Positions 1 to 9,137 of a stretch of DNA of 64,000 nt are shown here, in pieces. The translations under genes were made by a program, and so were the position numbers. How positions within the stretch are numbered: position 1 is the stretch's first letter; every line of letters begins with the position of its first letter. Origin of the DNA: a virus. Under the pieces are notes generated by a model, which saw nothing but the letters and a program-made list of their open reading frames with translations, made no database searches and was not told where the DNA came from. Where the stretch lies: IMG/VR virus record IMGVR_UViG_3300003886_000001, positions 1 through 64,000 of that record. One strand, 5' to 3'.

Positions 1-120
1 CAATTAGAGGCAGCTATTAGTGAAGTTGAAGTGATGGGAAACTATAATAGTCTAGCCCCTTTGATTGTAAAAAGGGCATTATATGAATATATTATGAAGT
101 TACTAAAAGGCCGTGAATAA
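1..120 (+). CDS. C-terminal end of an unidentified protein (partial)
   Basis: An open frame runs from the window edge to TAA at 118-120, giving 39 residues that end YIMKLLKGRE. Its stop overlaps the ATG of the recA-like gene (TAATG), so it is the preceding gene of the same operon. The visible part is helical and charged with no recognisable motif. Confidence 0.6.
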   Translation, partial: QLEAAISEVEVMGNYNSLAPLIVKRALYEYIMKLLKGRE

Positions 121-1154
121 TGGTGATGAAAGAAGATAACTCAGACTTTGGTACCCGTATGAAGTTTAATTCCGGTAGTAAATCAGCTGTAGCTACAGTT
201 ATCAAAGGTATTAGAAAAGACTATGGTGAGGATAGCATTGTTCTTGGTGATACTAAACGTGGGGTTGATGCTCTCCCAACTGGTAGCTTTGGATTGGATA
301 TTGCTACTGGAATTGGAGGATATCCGCGCGGCCGGTTGACTGTTTTAGCGGGCTGGGAGGCTTCAGGAAAAACTACTCATGCGCTCAAGGCTATTACTAG
401 TATTCAACGTATGGGTGGTAAAGCCGTATTTATTGATACAGAATATGCTTTGGACCCATTATGGGCAGAAAAACAAGGCGTGGACATGGGGACTTTGGAA
501 TGGATTCAAACGGAAGATTTGGAAACTGCCGGAGAAGTAGCTGTAAGATTAGCTGCTTCCCATACTATTGATTTACTTGTATTTGATTCAATTGCTGGAG
601 CCCCTATTAAAGCTGTAGTAGCGGGAGAATTGGGCGACTCCAACATGGGTAAACGGGCAAAGATAATGTCAGACTTTATTCCTAAATTAAATGGGCCTAT
701 CTCACGTAATAATATGTGGATGATATTTACTAATCAGCAGAGGGACTCATTAAATCCATATGCCCCGAAGCCGGTAAGGCCCGGAGGGCACGCCGCAAAC
801 TACCACGCTTCAATGATTATTATACTCAAGGCGAAGAAGAAGACAGGGAGTCCCGTAGAAATAATCGCACACGTGGAGAAGAATAAGATTAGCGTCCCAT
901 TTAAAGAGGCTAAATATTTTATGGACGACGACGGGGCAATTGATGAAGTTGATGAATTAGCCACAATATTAACCGATAAGACCCTAATTGATAAATTGGG
1001 AATAATACGTGAAGGGATGATGTATACATTGCCTAAGGGATGGCTCCCTAATCAAGAAAATAGATTCAAAGGAAAACCAGCTATATTAGAGCTATTAGGA
1101 CAAGATTTGGACCTCCTAGATAAGATTAAACAGGAAATTCTCTCAATAAAATGA
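120..1154 (+). CDS. recA: RecA/UvsX-like recombinase
   Basis: 344-residue P-loop recombinase, expected to coat single-stranded DNA and drive strand exchange in phage recombination and repair. Walker A GWEASGKT is at about residues 79-86, the catalytic-Glu strand FIDTEYALDP follows, and the Walker B-like LLVFDSIAG is near 152. The fold order is that of bacterial RecA, and the length is close to the RecA core. An ATG at 126 is an alternative start. It opens a tight cluster with an HNH nuclease and a methylase (ATGA overlap with the next gene). Confidence 0.9.
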   Translation: MVMKEDNSDFGTRMKFNSGSKSAVATVIKGIRKDYGEDSIVLGDTKRGVDALPTGSFGLDIATGIGGYPRGRLTVLAGWEASGKTTHALKAITSIQRMGGKAVFIDTEYALDPLWAEKQGVDMGTLEWIQTEDLETAGEVAVRLAASHTIDLLVFDSIAGAPIKAVVAGELGDSNMGKRAKIMSDFIPKLNGPISRNNMWMIFTNQQRDSLNPYAPKPVRPGGHAANYHASMIIILKAKKKTGSPVEIIAHVEKNKISVPFKEAKYFMDDDGAIDEVDELATILTDKTLIDKLGIIREGMMYTLPKGWLPNQENRFKGKPAILELLGQDLDLLDKIKQEILSIK

Positions 1155-1480
1155 ACTATAAAAAAAAGTATAAAAGCCATTCTTATCTAGAGTATATAGG
1201 TGAGCAGAGGTGTTGTATAACTGGAGAGTTAGGAGCAGATATACACCATGAATCTGTCACACATAAATACTCAGCGGGGTTAAAGAAGTATTTTGATTTT
1301 GGGGCAATCCCTCTAATTCATAAAGTACATATTGATGAACGACATGGTTGGGGAAAGACTTATTTTTGGAATTATTATAATAAAGACCCTAGAGATGTCG
1401 TTCGTCGTTTATTACAGAGTTATATTTTACTTGGATTTGATGATTTAGCCGAAGAAGCGTTGGAACTGGTTGACATATGA
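1151..1480 (+). CDS. Ref/YbcO-like HNH nuclease (putative)
   Basis: 109 residues resembling the recombination-enhancement (Ref, DUF968/YbcO) nuclease group: an early CCITG turn, a GADIHHE histidine pair, and a later IPLIHKVHIDERHG stretch that would complete the metal site. In phages such proteins act with RecA, and this one overlaps the recA-like gene by 4 bases, which supports the reading. The family call is by eye and the catalytic residues are unconfirmed. Confidence 0.6.
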   Translation: MNYKKKYKSHSYLEYIGEQRCCITGELGADIHHESVTHKYSAGLKKYFDFGAIPLIHKVHIDERHGWGKTYFWNYYNKDPRDVVRRLLQSYILLGFDDLAEEALELVDI

Positions 1481-2580
1481 CTTTAGAAGAAAATCCTCTA
1501 TATCTTAGCAAACAATTAATTACTTACATTGGAAATAAACGAGCACTACTTGGTGCGATTAATGTTGCTATAGATAAAGTTAAGAATCGTCTTGGTAAAT
1601 CCCGTCTCCATATACTTGATGCGTTTTCTGGGTCTGGTATTGTATCTCGTAATTTTAAACGACATGCAGCATACTTGGTGAGTATTGATATTGAGTCATA
1701 TGCCGTAGAAATTGCAAGATGTTATCTCCGTAACCACTCCACCGTTGATAATCATGAGCTGTTATCGCTTGTTGATGACTTAAATTCAAGGGTTGACACC
1801 TTGGATGTGCCCATGGGTTTTATTCAAGAGCTATATGCACCATTGCAAGATGACCAAATTACGAAAGATGACCGTGTCTTCTACTCCTCATATAATGCAC
1901 GTCGCCTAGATAATTATCGGAGAATGTTAGATGACGTTCCTATGTATAGGGGTTTGCTAATGGGTCCTCTTCTTAGTGAGGCATCAGTGCATGTTAATAC
2001 AGCTGGAGTTTTTAAGGGGTTCTACAAGGACCGATATACGAAAATAGGACAATTTGGTGGTACCAACAGAGATTCATTAAAACGTATTTTGGGTAGTATT
2101 AGGTTAGAGGCTCCAGTCCTGAGTCGTTTTGAGTGTGATGTTGAGATTATTCAAGGGGATATCAATACTCTTGTTCCCACGTTACAAAACTTTGATTTGT
2201 CCTACTTAGACCCACCCTATAACCAACACCCCTACGGGTCGAATTACTTTATGCTTAATCTGCTCACGAACTACAAGCGCCCCAAACACATTAGTCGCGT
2301 TTCCGGTATACCAACGAACTGGCAACGGTCAGATTACAATACACGCATTCGTTCAAGGGGCCGTCTTTCTGAGTTATTACAGTCGATAAACACAAAGTTT
2401 ATACTTATCTCGTTTAATGATGAAGGGTTTATTTCTTTAGCAGATATGATTCCAATGCTAGAAGAAATAGGTACTGTTGATGTGATGGAGTTTCAGTATA
2501 ACACATTTCGAGGTTGCCGCAATCTAAAGAATCGTAAGTCGCATGTGACAGAACGATTATTCTTGGTGGAAAAGTTATGA
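1477..2580 (+). CDS. DNA adenine-N6 methyltransferase (Dam/D12 class)
   Basis: 367 residues. N-terminal YIGNKRALLG (about 17-26) is the D12-class AdoMet signature, followed by LDAFSGSGIVSR for cofactor binding. Catalytic motif IV DPPYN is at about 245. This is the order seen in Dam-type N6-adenine methylases, so it should methylate adenine in a short recognition site of phage DNA. ATGA overlaps join it to the HNH gene upstream and the nuclease-like gene downstream, so it may be the methylase half of a modification pair. Confidence 0.88.
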   Translation: MTLEENPLYLSKQLITYIGNKRALLGAINVAIDKVKNRLGKSRLHILDAFSGSGIVSRNFKRHAAYLVSIDIESYAVEIARCYLRNHSTVDNHELLSLVDDLNSRVDTLDVPMGFIQELYAPLQDDQITKDDRVFYSSYNARRLDNYRRMLDDVPMYRGLLMGPLLSEASVHVNTAGVFKGFYKDRYTKIGQFGGTNRDSLKRILGSIRLEAPVLSRFECDVEIIQGDINTLVPTLQNFDLSYLDPPYNQHPYGSNYFMLNLLTNYKRPKHISRVSGIPTNWQRSDYNTRIRSRGRLSELLQSINTKFILISFNDEGFISLADMIPMLEEIGTVDVMEFQYNTFRGCRNLKNRKSHVTERLFLVEKL

Positions 2581-3149
2581 TTACTCACGAATTTTCAACT
2601 TCTAGTAACTTAGGAGGTATTGGTGAAGCTATTTTTCTTTTATTAGCGAGAGAAATTAGCAATAAGGTTATTAGCGTGTCAGAAGTAAAAGATTGGCAAT
2701 TGTTAGGAATTGACTTCATAGTAGACACCGTTCATTACGATACAAAACTAGACCTAAAGGCTACTGTTACCGGTAACATGGCTATAGAAACAATATCTAG
2801 AAAGGTGGAAGGCCGTATCAAGAAGGAAGGATGGTTTTATACTACTAAAGCTGACTGTATTGTATATATTTTTAGAGAGGACCTTTCGTGGAAACTATTC
2901 TTTTTTACATTAGGACAATTGAAGACTTTAGTGCATAGGTATAAACTAGCGACAAAAGAAGTATTTAATTATGGATACACCAGCGAAGTGATTTTGGTAC
3001 CATTATCGGAGCTAAAGGATAAAAAGTCATTAGAGATTCCGATTGTGAACTTCAAAGAATTAGATTTAACCTTCTTTAGGGAAACACACGAGTTTCTAAA
3101 GAGGAGAAAAGATAGCCTTGCCAAGATTAGACATAAGGCAAATGAATGA
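2577..3149 (+). CDS. Putative PD-(D/E)XK-fold nuclease
   Basis: 190 residues. The segment LGIDFIVD...DTKLDLKATVTGNMAIE (about 42-77) has the spacing of a PD-(D/E)XK core: an Asp, then D-x-K on the next strand, then GN-x-x-IE, a pattern seen in small phage nuclease-like proteins. No specific family is recognised. It overlaps the adenine methylase by 4 bases, so a cognate restriction or nicking role is possible; a structural or packaging nuclease role is the alternative. Confidence 0.5.
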   Translation: MITHEFSTSSNLGGIGEAIFLLLAREISNKVISVSEVKDWQLLGIDFIVDTVHYDTKLDLKATVTGNMAIETISRKVEGRIKKEGWFYTTKADCIVYIFREDLSWKLFFFTLGQLKTLVHRYKLATKEVFNYGYTSEVILVPLSELKDKKSLEIPIVNFKELDLTFFRETHEFLKRRKDSLAKIRHKANE

Positions 3150-4732
3150 AATTAGCAGAGCGAATAGACCTATTTTACGAGAAGGCAAATGTGGTCCATG
3201 GACATATCTATAGATACGACCTGTCCACCTATAGGAACCATTCCTCCCCCATGTCAATTTTTTGTAAACTTCATGGGGTATTCTACATGTCCCCTAATAA
3301 CCATTTAGCCGGACAGGGATGCCCCAAGTGTGGCAGATTACGCCGCAACAGATTAACCACTGAGGAATTCATACGGAAGGCTAAACTAGTACATGGGGAT
3401 ACTTATACCTACTGTTCAACAATTTATGGTAGGAACTCTCATGAGAATGTAGTAATAACATGTAGCCTTCATGGTGACTTTCTTCAATCTCCTAATAAGC
3501 ACCTCCAAGGGCATGGATGCCAATCATGTGGCAATTATGGAGCAATTCCTGATACCGTAGAGGGGTTTATAAAAAAGGCCGAGCACGTACACCACAGTAA
3601 ATATCTGTATACTGATGTTAAATATGTGAGTAGCAAACGAAAGATAACTATAATCTGTCCCGAACACGGCAGATTTCGTCAGTTACCGAATAACCACCTA
3701 GTCGGGTCCGGGTGCCCCAGTTGTGCATTAGTGTCATCCTCGTTGAAACAGAGAATGACGCAGGCAGAGTTTGAAGACAAAGCACGCAGTATGCATAAAT
3801 CGACTTATAGCTACGGAACATATAGTGGGATGGCAAATAGCATTGAGATAATTTGTCCAGAACACGGTAGCTTCTTTATTATTCGGGCTGAAGACCATCT
3901 CTATAAAAAGAGAGGGTGCTCTAGATGTAATCAATCCCACCAACAGCAACAAGTGAGGGAGTTACTAGATAGCCTAGGGATATTGTACAAGGAAAATGTT
4001 CGTACAATTATACCCCCATATGAATTAGACTTTTACATCCCGGATAGTAATTTAGCGATTGAAATAAACGGATTATATTGGCATAGCACTAAATATAAAG
4101 CTAAAAACTACCACTGGAACAAAGAAATACGTTGTCGGGAGTTAGGGATTAACCTATTACAATTTTGGCATCATGAGATTGGTGCGTTAGTGTTCTCCAT
4201 GATAAGAGCGAAATTAGGAGTCTTCACTAGGACAATATATGGTCGGAAGACCGTGATACGTGGTATATCGTCCGGAGACTATCGTGACTTTCTTAGGTCT
4301 AACCATCTACAAGGAGCAATAAACTCATCAGAAAGGAACGGATTATACTTTGTAGACGAGTTAGTCGCTGTAATGGGGTTTTCCAGGGGCAATCACTTAG
4401 ACAGATTTGCCACGATTAGAGATACCAGAGTTATTGGAGGGTTTACGAAGCTGTTAAAATCTTTTAATAAACATGATATTGTAAGTTTTTCAGCTAATAG
4501 ATATAGCGATGGCAATGTTTATGTGAAAAATGGATTTAGTTTAGAACGAGAGAATAAATATACATTATATTACACTGATGGGAACTCTTTATTCTCTAGA
4601 GAAAGGTTTCAAAGACATAAATTAAAAGGAGTAACATATGGTCAGTCGGTAGAGAAGTTTTTAAATCTACGAGGTATTTATTCGATTTATGGACCCGGTA
4701 CTAAAAAGTGGAGGTTGTTGAATGAATTATGA
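3146..4732 (+). CDS. Free-standing homing endonuclease-like protein with four zinc-knuckle repeats
   Basis: 528 residues. Four N-terminal repeats of about 65 residues (roughly 1-60, 68-128, 134-195, 205-262), each F-x-x-KA...H...Y...C-x-x-HG...NHL-x-G-x-GC-x-x-C, resemble the DUF723-type DNA-binding repeat. From about 290, PYELDFYIPDSNLAIEING and a later FWHHEI fit a Vsr/EDxHD-type nuclease core as in the Hef group of T4-like phages. The C-terminal third (about 370-528) resembles an extra domain often found there. Its position just before the ribonucleotide reductase is typical of mobile endonuclease genes. Confidence 0.8.
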   Translation: MKLAERIDLFYEKANVVHGHIYRYDLSTYRNHSSPMSIFCKLHGVFYMSPNNHLAGQGCPKCGRLRRNRLTTEEFIRKAKLVHGDTYTYCSTIYGRNSHENVVITCSLHGDFLQSPNKHLQGHGCQSCGNYGAIPDTVEGFIKKAEHVHHSKYLYTDVKYVSSKRKITIICPEHGRFRQLPNNHLVGSGCPSCALVSSSLKQRMTQAEFEDKARSMHKSTYSYGTYSGMANSIEIICPEHGSFFIIRAEDHLYKKRGCSRCNQSHQQQQVRELLDSLGILYKENVRTIIPPYELDFYIPDSNLAIEINGLYWHSTKYKAKNYHWNKEIRCRELGINLLQFWHHEIGALVFSMIRAKLGVFTRTIYGRKTVIRGISSGDYRDFLRSNHLQGAINSSERNGLYFVDELVAVMGFSRGNHLDRFATIRDTRVIGGFTKLLKSFNKHDIVSFSANRYSDGNVYVKNGFSLERENKYTLYYTDGNSLFSRERFQRHKLKGVTYGQSVEKFLNLRGIYSIYGPGTKKWRLLNEL

Positions 4733-7301
4733 AGAATTTCCCGAGAGGGTTTTAGACGAAGATTTCTTTGGTACGGAACTCGCCCGGAAAAACTGGGCTA
4801 GTAAATACCAATATAATAACGAAACCCCAGTTGGCACTTTTAAGCGTGTAGCACGCGCTCTAGCTAGTGTAGAAGATGATTCGGATTATTGGTATGGCCG
4901 ATTTCTGGATATGATGTTGAAAACAGAACTGTTGACAAATGGTGCATATAGGGCTGTCGGTCTGAAAAACACCTTCGGCGGACGTATCACAGCCAATATC
5001 GGAACAGAGTACAAAGGTGCCACCCTAACAAATTGCTTTATTACTGGTCCGGTAAAAGACGCTACTGTCTCCTATACACGAACTTTTGGTGACAACAATC
5101 ACATTGACGTAGAATATAAGAGTGAGAGCACTCCGGATAATCTAAAGAATATTATGCTCACACTACTTGAGCAGTCAGAGACATTAAAATCGGAGGGTGG
5201 ATACGGTATTAACTTCGGTTTTATACGCCCAAGAGGGTCCATCATCAAGAGCTTGGGCATCCGACATCCCGGTGTTGTGCATTATATGGATATATGGGAT
5301 AAAACTGCCGCAGTAATTGTAATGGGTGATACTGACGGTTATACAAATAAGCTTAAAAATTATAAGGTAGACGAGCCTAATACTATTAAATTAAAAAAGC
5401 AGGCAAGAAAAGGCGCACAAATGGCGGTTTTGCCTGTATGGCATCCTGATATTGAAGAGTATATTAGAGCTAAACAAACCCCCGGGCGTTTAACTAAGTT
5501 CAATATGTCTGTTTTAGTAGATGACAGGTTTATGAAAGCAGTAATCAACGACACCTTTTATAAGCTTACGTTTGAAGATATAGTATATAAACGAGTCAAA
5601 GCACGGGATTTGTATGATTTAATAATGCAATCTACATATAATCGGGCAGAACCCGGGATACTTTTTTATGATAATATGCAGAAGAACAATCCCCTATCCT
5701 ATCTTGGAGAAATAACTGCAACTAATCCCTGTGGAGAAATAGGGGGAAATCCAGATACCAGCACTGTATGTCTACTAGGGTCTATAAATTTAACTCAGTA
5801 CGTTAATAAGGACCGTACATTTAACTGGGAACAGTTAGAGGAAGATATTCCTACATTTGCCAGGGCACTCGATAATGTAAACGACTTGACTACTAGCCCA
5901 TTACCGCAGTATACTTGGGCTACAAAGAACATTCGTCAATATGGTATGGGGATAAATGGATTAGGCTCTACACTGTACATGCTAGGTATTTCATATAATT
6001 CCGCTGAAGGTAAAGACTTCACGGATAAGGTTACTAGTCTAAAGGAAGAATTAACCTGGAGAACATCTGCTTCTTTAGCGGCGGAGAAGGGGGTTTTCCC
6101 GGTGTATGACCAACAATTCTTGGAAACTGATTGGTTTACGAATTTTACTCGTATATCAGAAGAGGCTAAAGCCTTGATACGTAAACATGGGGTTAGAAAC
6201 GGTAAAACCACAACAAACCCACCCTTAGGCAATTCTTCGGTAATTTGTGATATTGTTTCTAATGGTATTGAACCGGTGTTTATGACCGAATATCAACGTA
6301 CCTACATTACGGATAGTTGGCCAAGTGGTTTATCTCCAGACACTATTAAAAAGACATTGAAAGAAACAAAGCATGGGGACGCAATAGTATGGGTTGGTGA
6401 TTATAGTGGTAGAAGGTGGTTGTATGAACCACATAATCGCGGACTCTGTATTACCGAAACTGTACGTGACTACGGGTATCAATGGGTACTTGACCATTAT
6501 CCAGAGGATGATGATGCATATATGGTCACAACGACTAGCCTCTCGGTCCAAGAACATGTTGATATCCAGGAAATAGTACAGCGTAATTGTAATCAATCCG
6601 TGTCTAAAACAGCCAATCTCCCCAACGATTATCCATACGATAAATTTAAAAAGCTCTATATTACAGCCTGGAAGAAAGGGTTAAATGGGTTCACCACGTA
6701 TCGTGCGGGCTCCATGGAGGCGGTTCTTAACCAGGTGGAGGAGTCTAAGGAGACAAAGCAGCCAGATGTTATCAGGAAAGACTTAAAGTTGCCAGATATA
6801 TTCATAAACGGGGATATGCACATTATCAAACGTGAAGGTCAAAAGTTTTATATGCACTTCTCATACTTGCCGGAGGATGTTGACGAAATATTTCCAATCG
6901 CATTATGGGTACAAACAAATAATACAGGGGAGATTCGTGAAGCTAATGGCGCAGTACGAGTGTTGGTTGATTTATTAGAAAAGTTTGAAATTGACCCTGA
7001 CCTCATTGAAGCGCAAAAGGAGAAGACCAAGGGAAATCCGGGCTATATGAGGGTAGCAAAATTAGTATCAATGTGTTTAAGGCATAATATACCTCTTGTT
7101 AATATCGTAGCCGCCTTCGATAGGGTTCCAGAGATTTATGTCACGGATTTAATTTTTGCTATAAAGAAGTTTTTATCAAACCACATCCCGAACGGGTTAA
7201 AAGCCACCGGTGTTATTTGCTCAGTATGTGGTAGTGATAATGTTATTTTTGAGTCTGGATGCACATTATGTAAAAGTTGTGGCGCATCGAATTGTGGATA
7301 A
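4722..7301 (+). CDS. nrdJ: Adenosylcobalamin-dependent (class II) ribonucleotide reductase
   Basis: 859 residues; reduces ribonucleotides to deoxyribonucleotides for phage DNA synthesis. The redox Cys in TLTNCFITG is C105, the radical-site NPCGEIG has C337, and VCLLGSINL has C350. The C-terminal CSVCGSDNVIFESGCTLC plus CGASNCG is the zinc-ribbon/thiol-relay tail characteristic of NrdJ, which argues against class I or III. No N-terminal ATP cone is visible and no separate small subunit is needed. It overlaps the homing endonuclease gene by 11 bases, and no intein or intron is seen. Confidence 0.9.
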   Translation: MNYEEFPERVLDEDFFGTELARKNWASKYQYNNETPVGTFKRVARALASVEDDSDYWYGRFLDMMLKTELLTNGAYRAVGLKNTFGGRITANIGTEYKGATLTNCFITGPVKDATVSYTRTFGDNNHIDVEYKSESTPDNLKNIMLTLLEQSETLKSEGGYGINFGFIRPRGSIIKSLGIRHPGVVHYMDIWDKTAAVIVMGDTDGYTNKLKNYKVDEPNTIKLKKQARKGAQMAVLPVWHPDIEEYIRAKQTPGRLTKFNMSVLVDDRFMKAVINDTFYKLTFEDIVYKRVKARDLYDLIMQSTYNRAEPGILFYDNMQKNNPLSYLGEITATNPCGEIGGNPDTSTVCLLGSINLTQYVNKDRTFNWEQLEEDIPTFARALDNVNDLTTSPLPQYTWATKNIRQYGMGINGLGSTLYMLGISYNSAEGKDFTDKVTSLKEELTWRTSASLAAEKGVFPVYDQQFLETDWFTNFTRISEEAKALIRKHGVRNGKTTTNPPLGNSSVICDIVSNGIEPVFMTEYQRTYITDSWPSGLSPDTIKKTLKETKHGDAIVWVGDYSGRRWLYEPHNRGLCITETVRDYGYQWVLDHYPEDDDAYMVTTTSLSVQEHVDIQEIVQRNCNQSVSKTANLPNDYPYDKFKKLYITAWKKGLNGFTTYRAGSMEAVLNQVEESKETKQPDVIRKDLKLPDIFINGDMHIIKREGQKFYMHFSYLPEDVDEIFPIALWVQTNNTGEIREANGAVRVLVDLLEKFEIDPDLIEAQKEKTKGNPGYMRVAKLVSMCLRHNIPLVNIVAAFDRVPEIYVTDLIFAIKKFLSNHIPNGLKATGVICSVCGSDNVIFESGCTLCKSCGASNCG

Positions 7302-7312
7302 GGAGGACAGTG

Positions 7313-7957
7313 ATGGATGACAAATTGATAGAGATTAAAGAAACAGATGCTTGGCCTACGGGAAAGAAAGTTACTATTGATGACAAATCTGTCGTTAATA
7401 TAAATACAGCAGCTACATATGAAGTAGGAAAAATATCATTTGACTACCCAAACACCAGCGGTACCTTTTATTCTGTCTCTCCGTACGGTACAGTTTTATT
7501 ACATATTCCTCCTGGTACCGGAAGATACTTTAGGTTTACATTCACTGGAACAGAGACTTTCTCAGGAGTTTACTCCGTAGACGTCCCCCCGTCGTTAGTT
7601 ACTGCGAGTATAGCTTTTACCGATATAACAGAAACTCCTACTATGATTCTTGGGGCCAACGTTACTAATATCGGAAATACATTTACCGCAGATTTGACTA
7701 CGAACCCTAATAACATCGGAGTCGTAACTTACGAATTTACTACAGAATATACATTACATAATTATGTGATAACTCCTACTATTACCAATAGTTATGGTGA
7801 TATACTTAATATTCCATTAAGTTGGAGCATCTCTACTTCAACTGATGGTACTAGTTTTTACGACCAGCCTACTCTTTACATGGACCTAACTGGATTAGCG
7901 GTAATTGACGCAGCTACATCTGCTATTTTACCTGCATATTATACGATTTCAATATAA
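7313..7957 (+). CDS. Beta-rich protein, possible virion component
   Basis: 214 residues from ATG 7313, preceded by a strong AAGGAGG. A start at 7277 in the same frame would overlap nrdJ and lacks a ribosome site. Rich in Thr, Ser, Tyr and alternating hydrophobics, with no helices of note, like a beta-sandwich tail or surface protein. No family recognised. The next gene starts on its stop codon. Confidence 0.6.
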   Translation: MDDKLIEIKETDAWPTGKKVTIDDKSVVNINTAATYEVGKISFDYPNTSGTFYSVSPYGTVLLHIPPGTGRYFRFTFTGTETFSGVYSVDVPPSLVTASIAFTDITETPTMILGANVTNIGNTFTADLTTNPNNIGVVTYEFTTEYTLHNYVITPTITNSYGDILNIPLSWSISTSTDGTSFYDQPTLYMDLTGLAVIDAATSAILPAYYTISI

Positions 7958-8424
7958 TGACTATTTATCAGATTTGGTTAGGACGCTCTCCCCCAACGGG
8001 GATTAAACGATGCATGCGGTCAGTGGAGGAGGTAGCAGGTAAATCTTATGTTCTAGACACAGAAGAGAAATATCCAGGTCTTCCCTATTTTGTACAAAGT
8101 AACTTAATGAGGTTAGAGATGGCGGTGAAAGTGCCAGATTTATTTTATATCGACTCCGACGTGGAGTTATTCAAGATTCCTGATTTTCCTAAAGTTGGAC
8201 CATATATGAGTACATGTGATAGATTTGAGGGGGTTTATCCTGCATTATTTTATGTAAATAATGAGACCTCAGTATTTAAGAGGGTCTTAGAGAATTACAA
8301 ATTAGTATATAATACACGACCACTAATAAACTTAGGCTTCTTTACACTAGTTAACACCATTGATACTACAGCTTACAAACATTATTATTTTACACATAGA
8401 AAGGAGTTTATATGTACGGATTAG
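7957..8424 (+). CDS. Small GT32-like glycosyltransferase (putative)
   Basis: 155 residues. It begins MTIYQIWLG, like the IPxxIHQxW start of GT32-type transferases, has SNLMRLEMAV where that family has an SDxxRxxxL helix, and carries a DxD-type motif in FYIDSDVEL (about 67-75) for metal and nucleotide-sugar binding. Short for the family, so it may be a minimal transferase modifying virion protein or DNA. Stop/start overlap with both neighbours. Confidence 0.6.
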   Translation: MTIYQIWLGRSPPTGIKRCMRSVEEVAGKSYVLDTEEKYPGLPYFVQSNLMRLEMAVKVPDLFYIDSDVELFKIPDFPKVGPYMSTCDRFEGVYPALFYVNNETSVFKRVLENYKLVYNTRPLINLGFFTLVNTIDTTAYKHYYFTHRKEFICTD

Positions 8425-9068
8425 GAAGAGTTCATTCACCCGATGACCGGGATAATAAGTTCCCGCTAAGTGAAAGGTTGCCGGTAGAACAGGCGCGTAA
8501 TACATGGAAATATTGGTGGGCTGACGGATGGTGGGGAAATCAACATGAAACTGAACAGTGTACGGCGTATAGCTGGCTCCATTGGGTTTCCGATGGCCCC
8601 GTTAAACATCCAAAGGACAAGTCTCCCGTAGAAAATCCGGTAAGCTTTTATGAGAAGGAGCAGGTGATTGATGGATTACCGCTTCCGCACCAAGGTAGTA
8701 CGGTTCGGGCTGGGGCAAAGATACTAAAAAGTCAGAACTTTATTCTATCCTATCATTGGGCGCAAAATATTGAAGATATTAAAGCTTGTTTACTAACTAC
8801 AGGACCATTAGTAGTAGGTACGCTTTGGACAACAGACATGTTAACACCTAACCCCAAGGGCATCATTAGACCAACTGGTAACAGTGCTGGCGGCCATGCA
8901 TATGTTTTGGATGGAATTAATCTAGGAAAGGGGCTGTTACGAATTAAAAACTCATGGGGCAGAGAATGGGGAAAGAAGGGATTTGCCTATATCCCTATCA
9001 GCGACTTTGCCCTGTTATTGACGGACCATGGAGAGGCATGCTTAGCTATTGAGAACCCGCTCATCTAA
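8412..9068 (+). CDS. Papain-like (C1A-type) cysteine peptidase
   Basis: 218 residues with the papain triad in order: Cys50 in ETEQCTAYSW, His162 in GGHAYVLDG, Asn180 in IKNSWGREWG. The Q-x(n)-C oxyanion residue appears as Q49 next to the Cys. There is no signal peptide or obvious propeptide, so it probably acts inside the cell or in assembly (for example processing a virion protein). Overlaps the transferase gene by 13 bases; RBS AAAGGAG before ATG 8412. Confidence 0.8.
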   Translation: MYGLGRVHSPDDRDNKFPLSERLPVEQARNTWKYWWADGWWGNQHETEQCTAYSWLHWVSDGPVKHPKDKSPVENPVSFYEKEQVIDGLPLPHQGSTVRAGAKILKSQNFILSYHWAQNIEDIKACLLTTGPLVVGTLWTTDMLTPNPKGIIRPTGNSAGGHAYVLDGINLGKGLLRIKNSWGREWGKKGFAYIPISDFALLLTDHGEACLAIENPLI

Positions 9069-9094
9069 TACTCATATGTAAGTAGTATACTTAG
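9069..9094 (+). promoter_or_regulatory. Variant phage promoter (TACTCAT-N10-TATACTTAG)
   Basis: TACTCAT at 9069-9075 and TATACT at 9086-9091, 10 bases apart, in a 66-base gap upstream of the exonuclease. It is a shorter-spaced relative of the TTCTCAT-N12-TAnnnT sites found elsewhere in the window. Confidence 0.4.
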
Positions 9095-9137
9095 AGAAGA
9101 AAGAAGGGAAAAATGATTTACCATTCAAGGGGGATTG

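Noticed and set aside
6858-6880. TTCTCAT inside nrdJ at about 6857
   Set aside because: It lies in coding sequence and has no TAnnnT box 12 bases downstream.
4722-7301. Intein or intron in the ribonucleotide reductase gene
   Set aside because: The frame is continuous with motifs at normal spacing; the homing endonuclease lies outside the gene.
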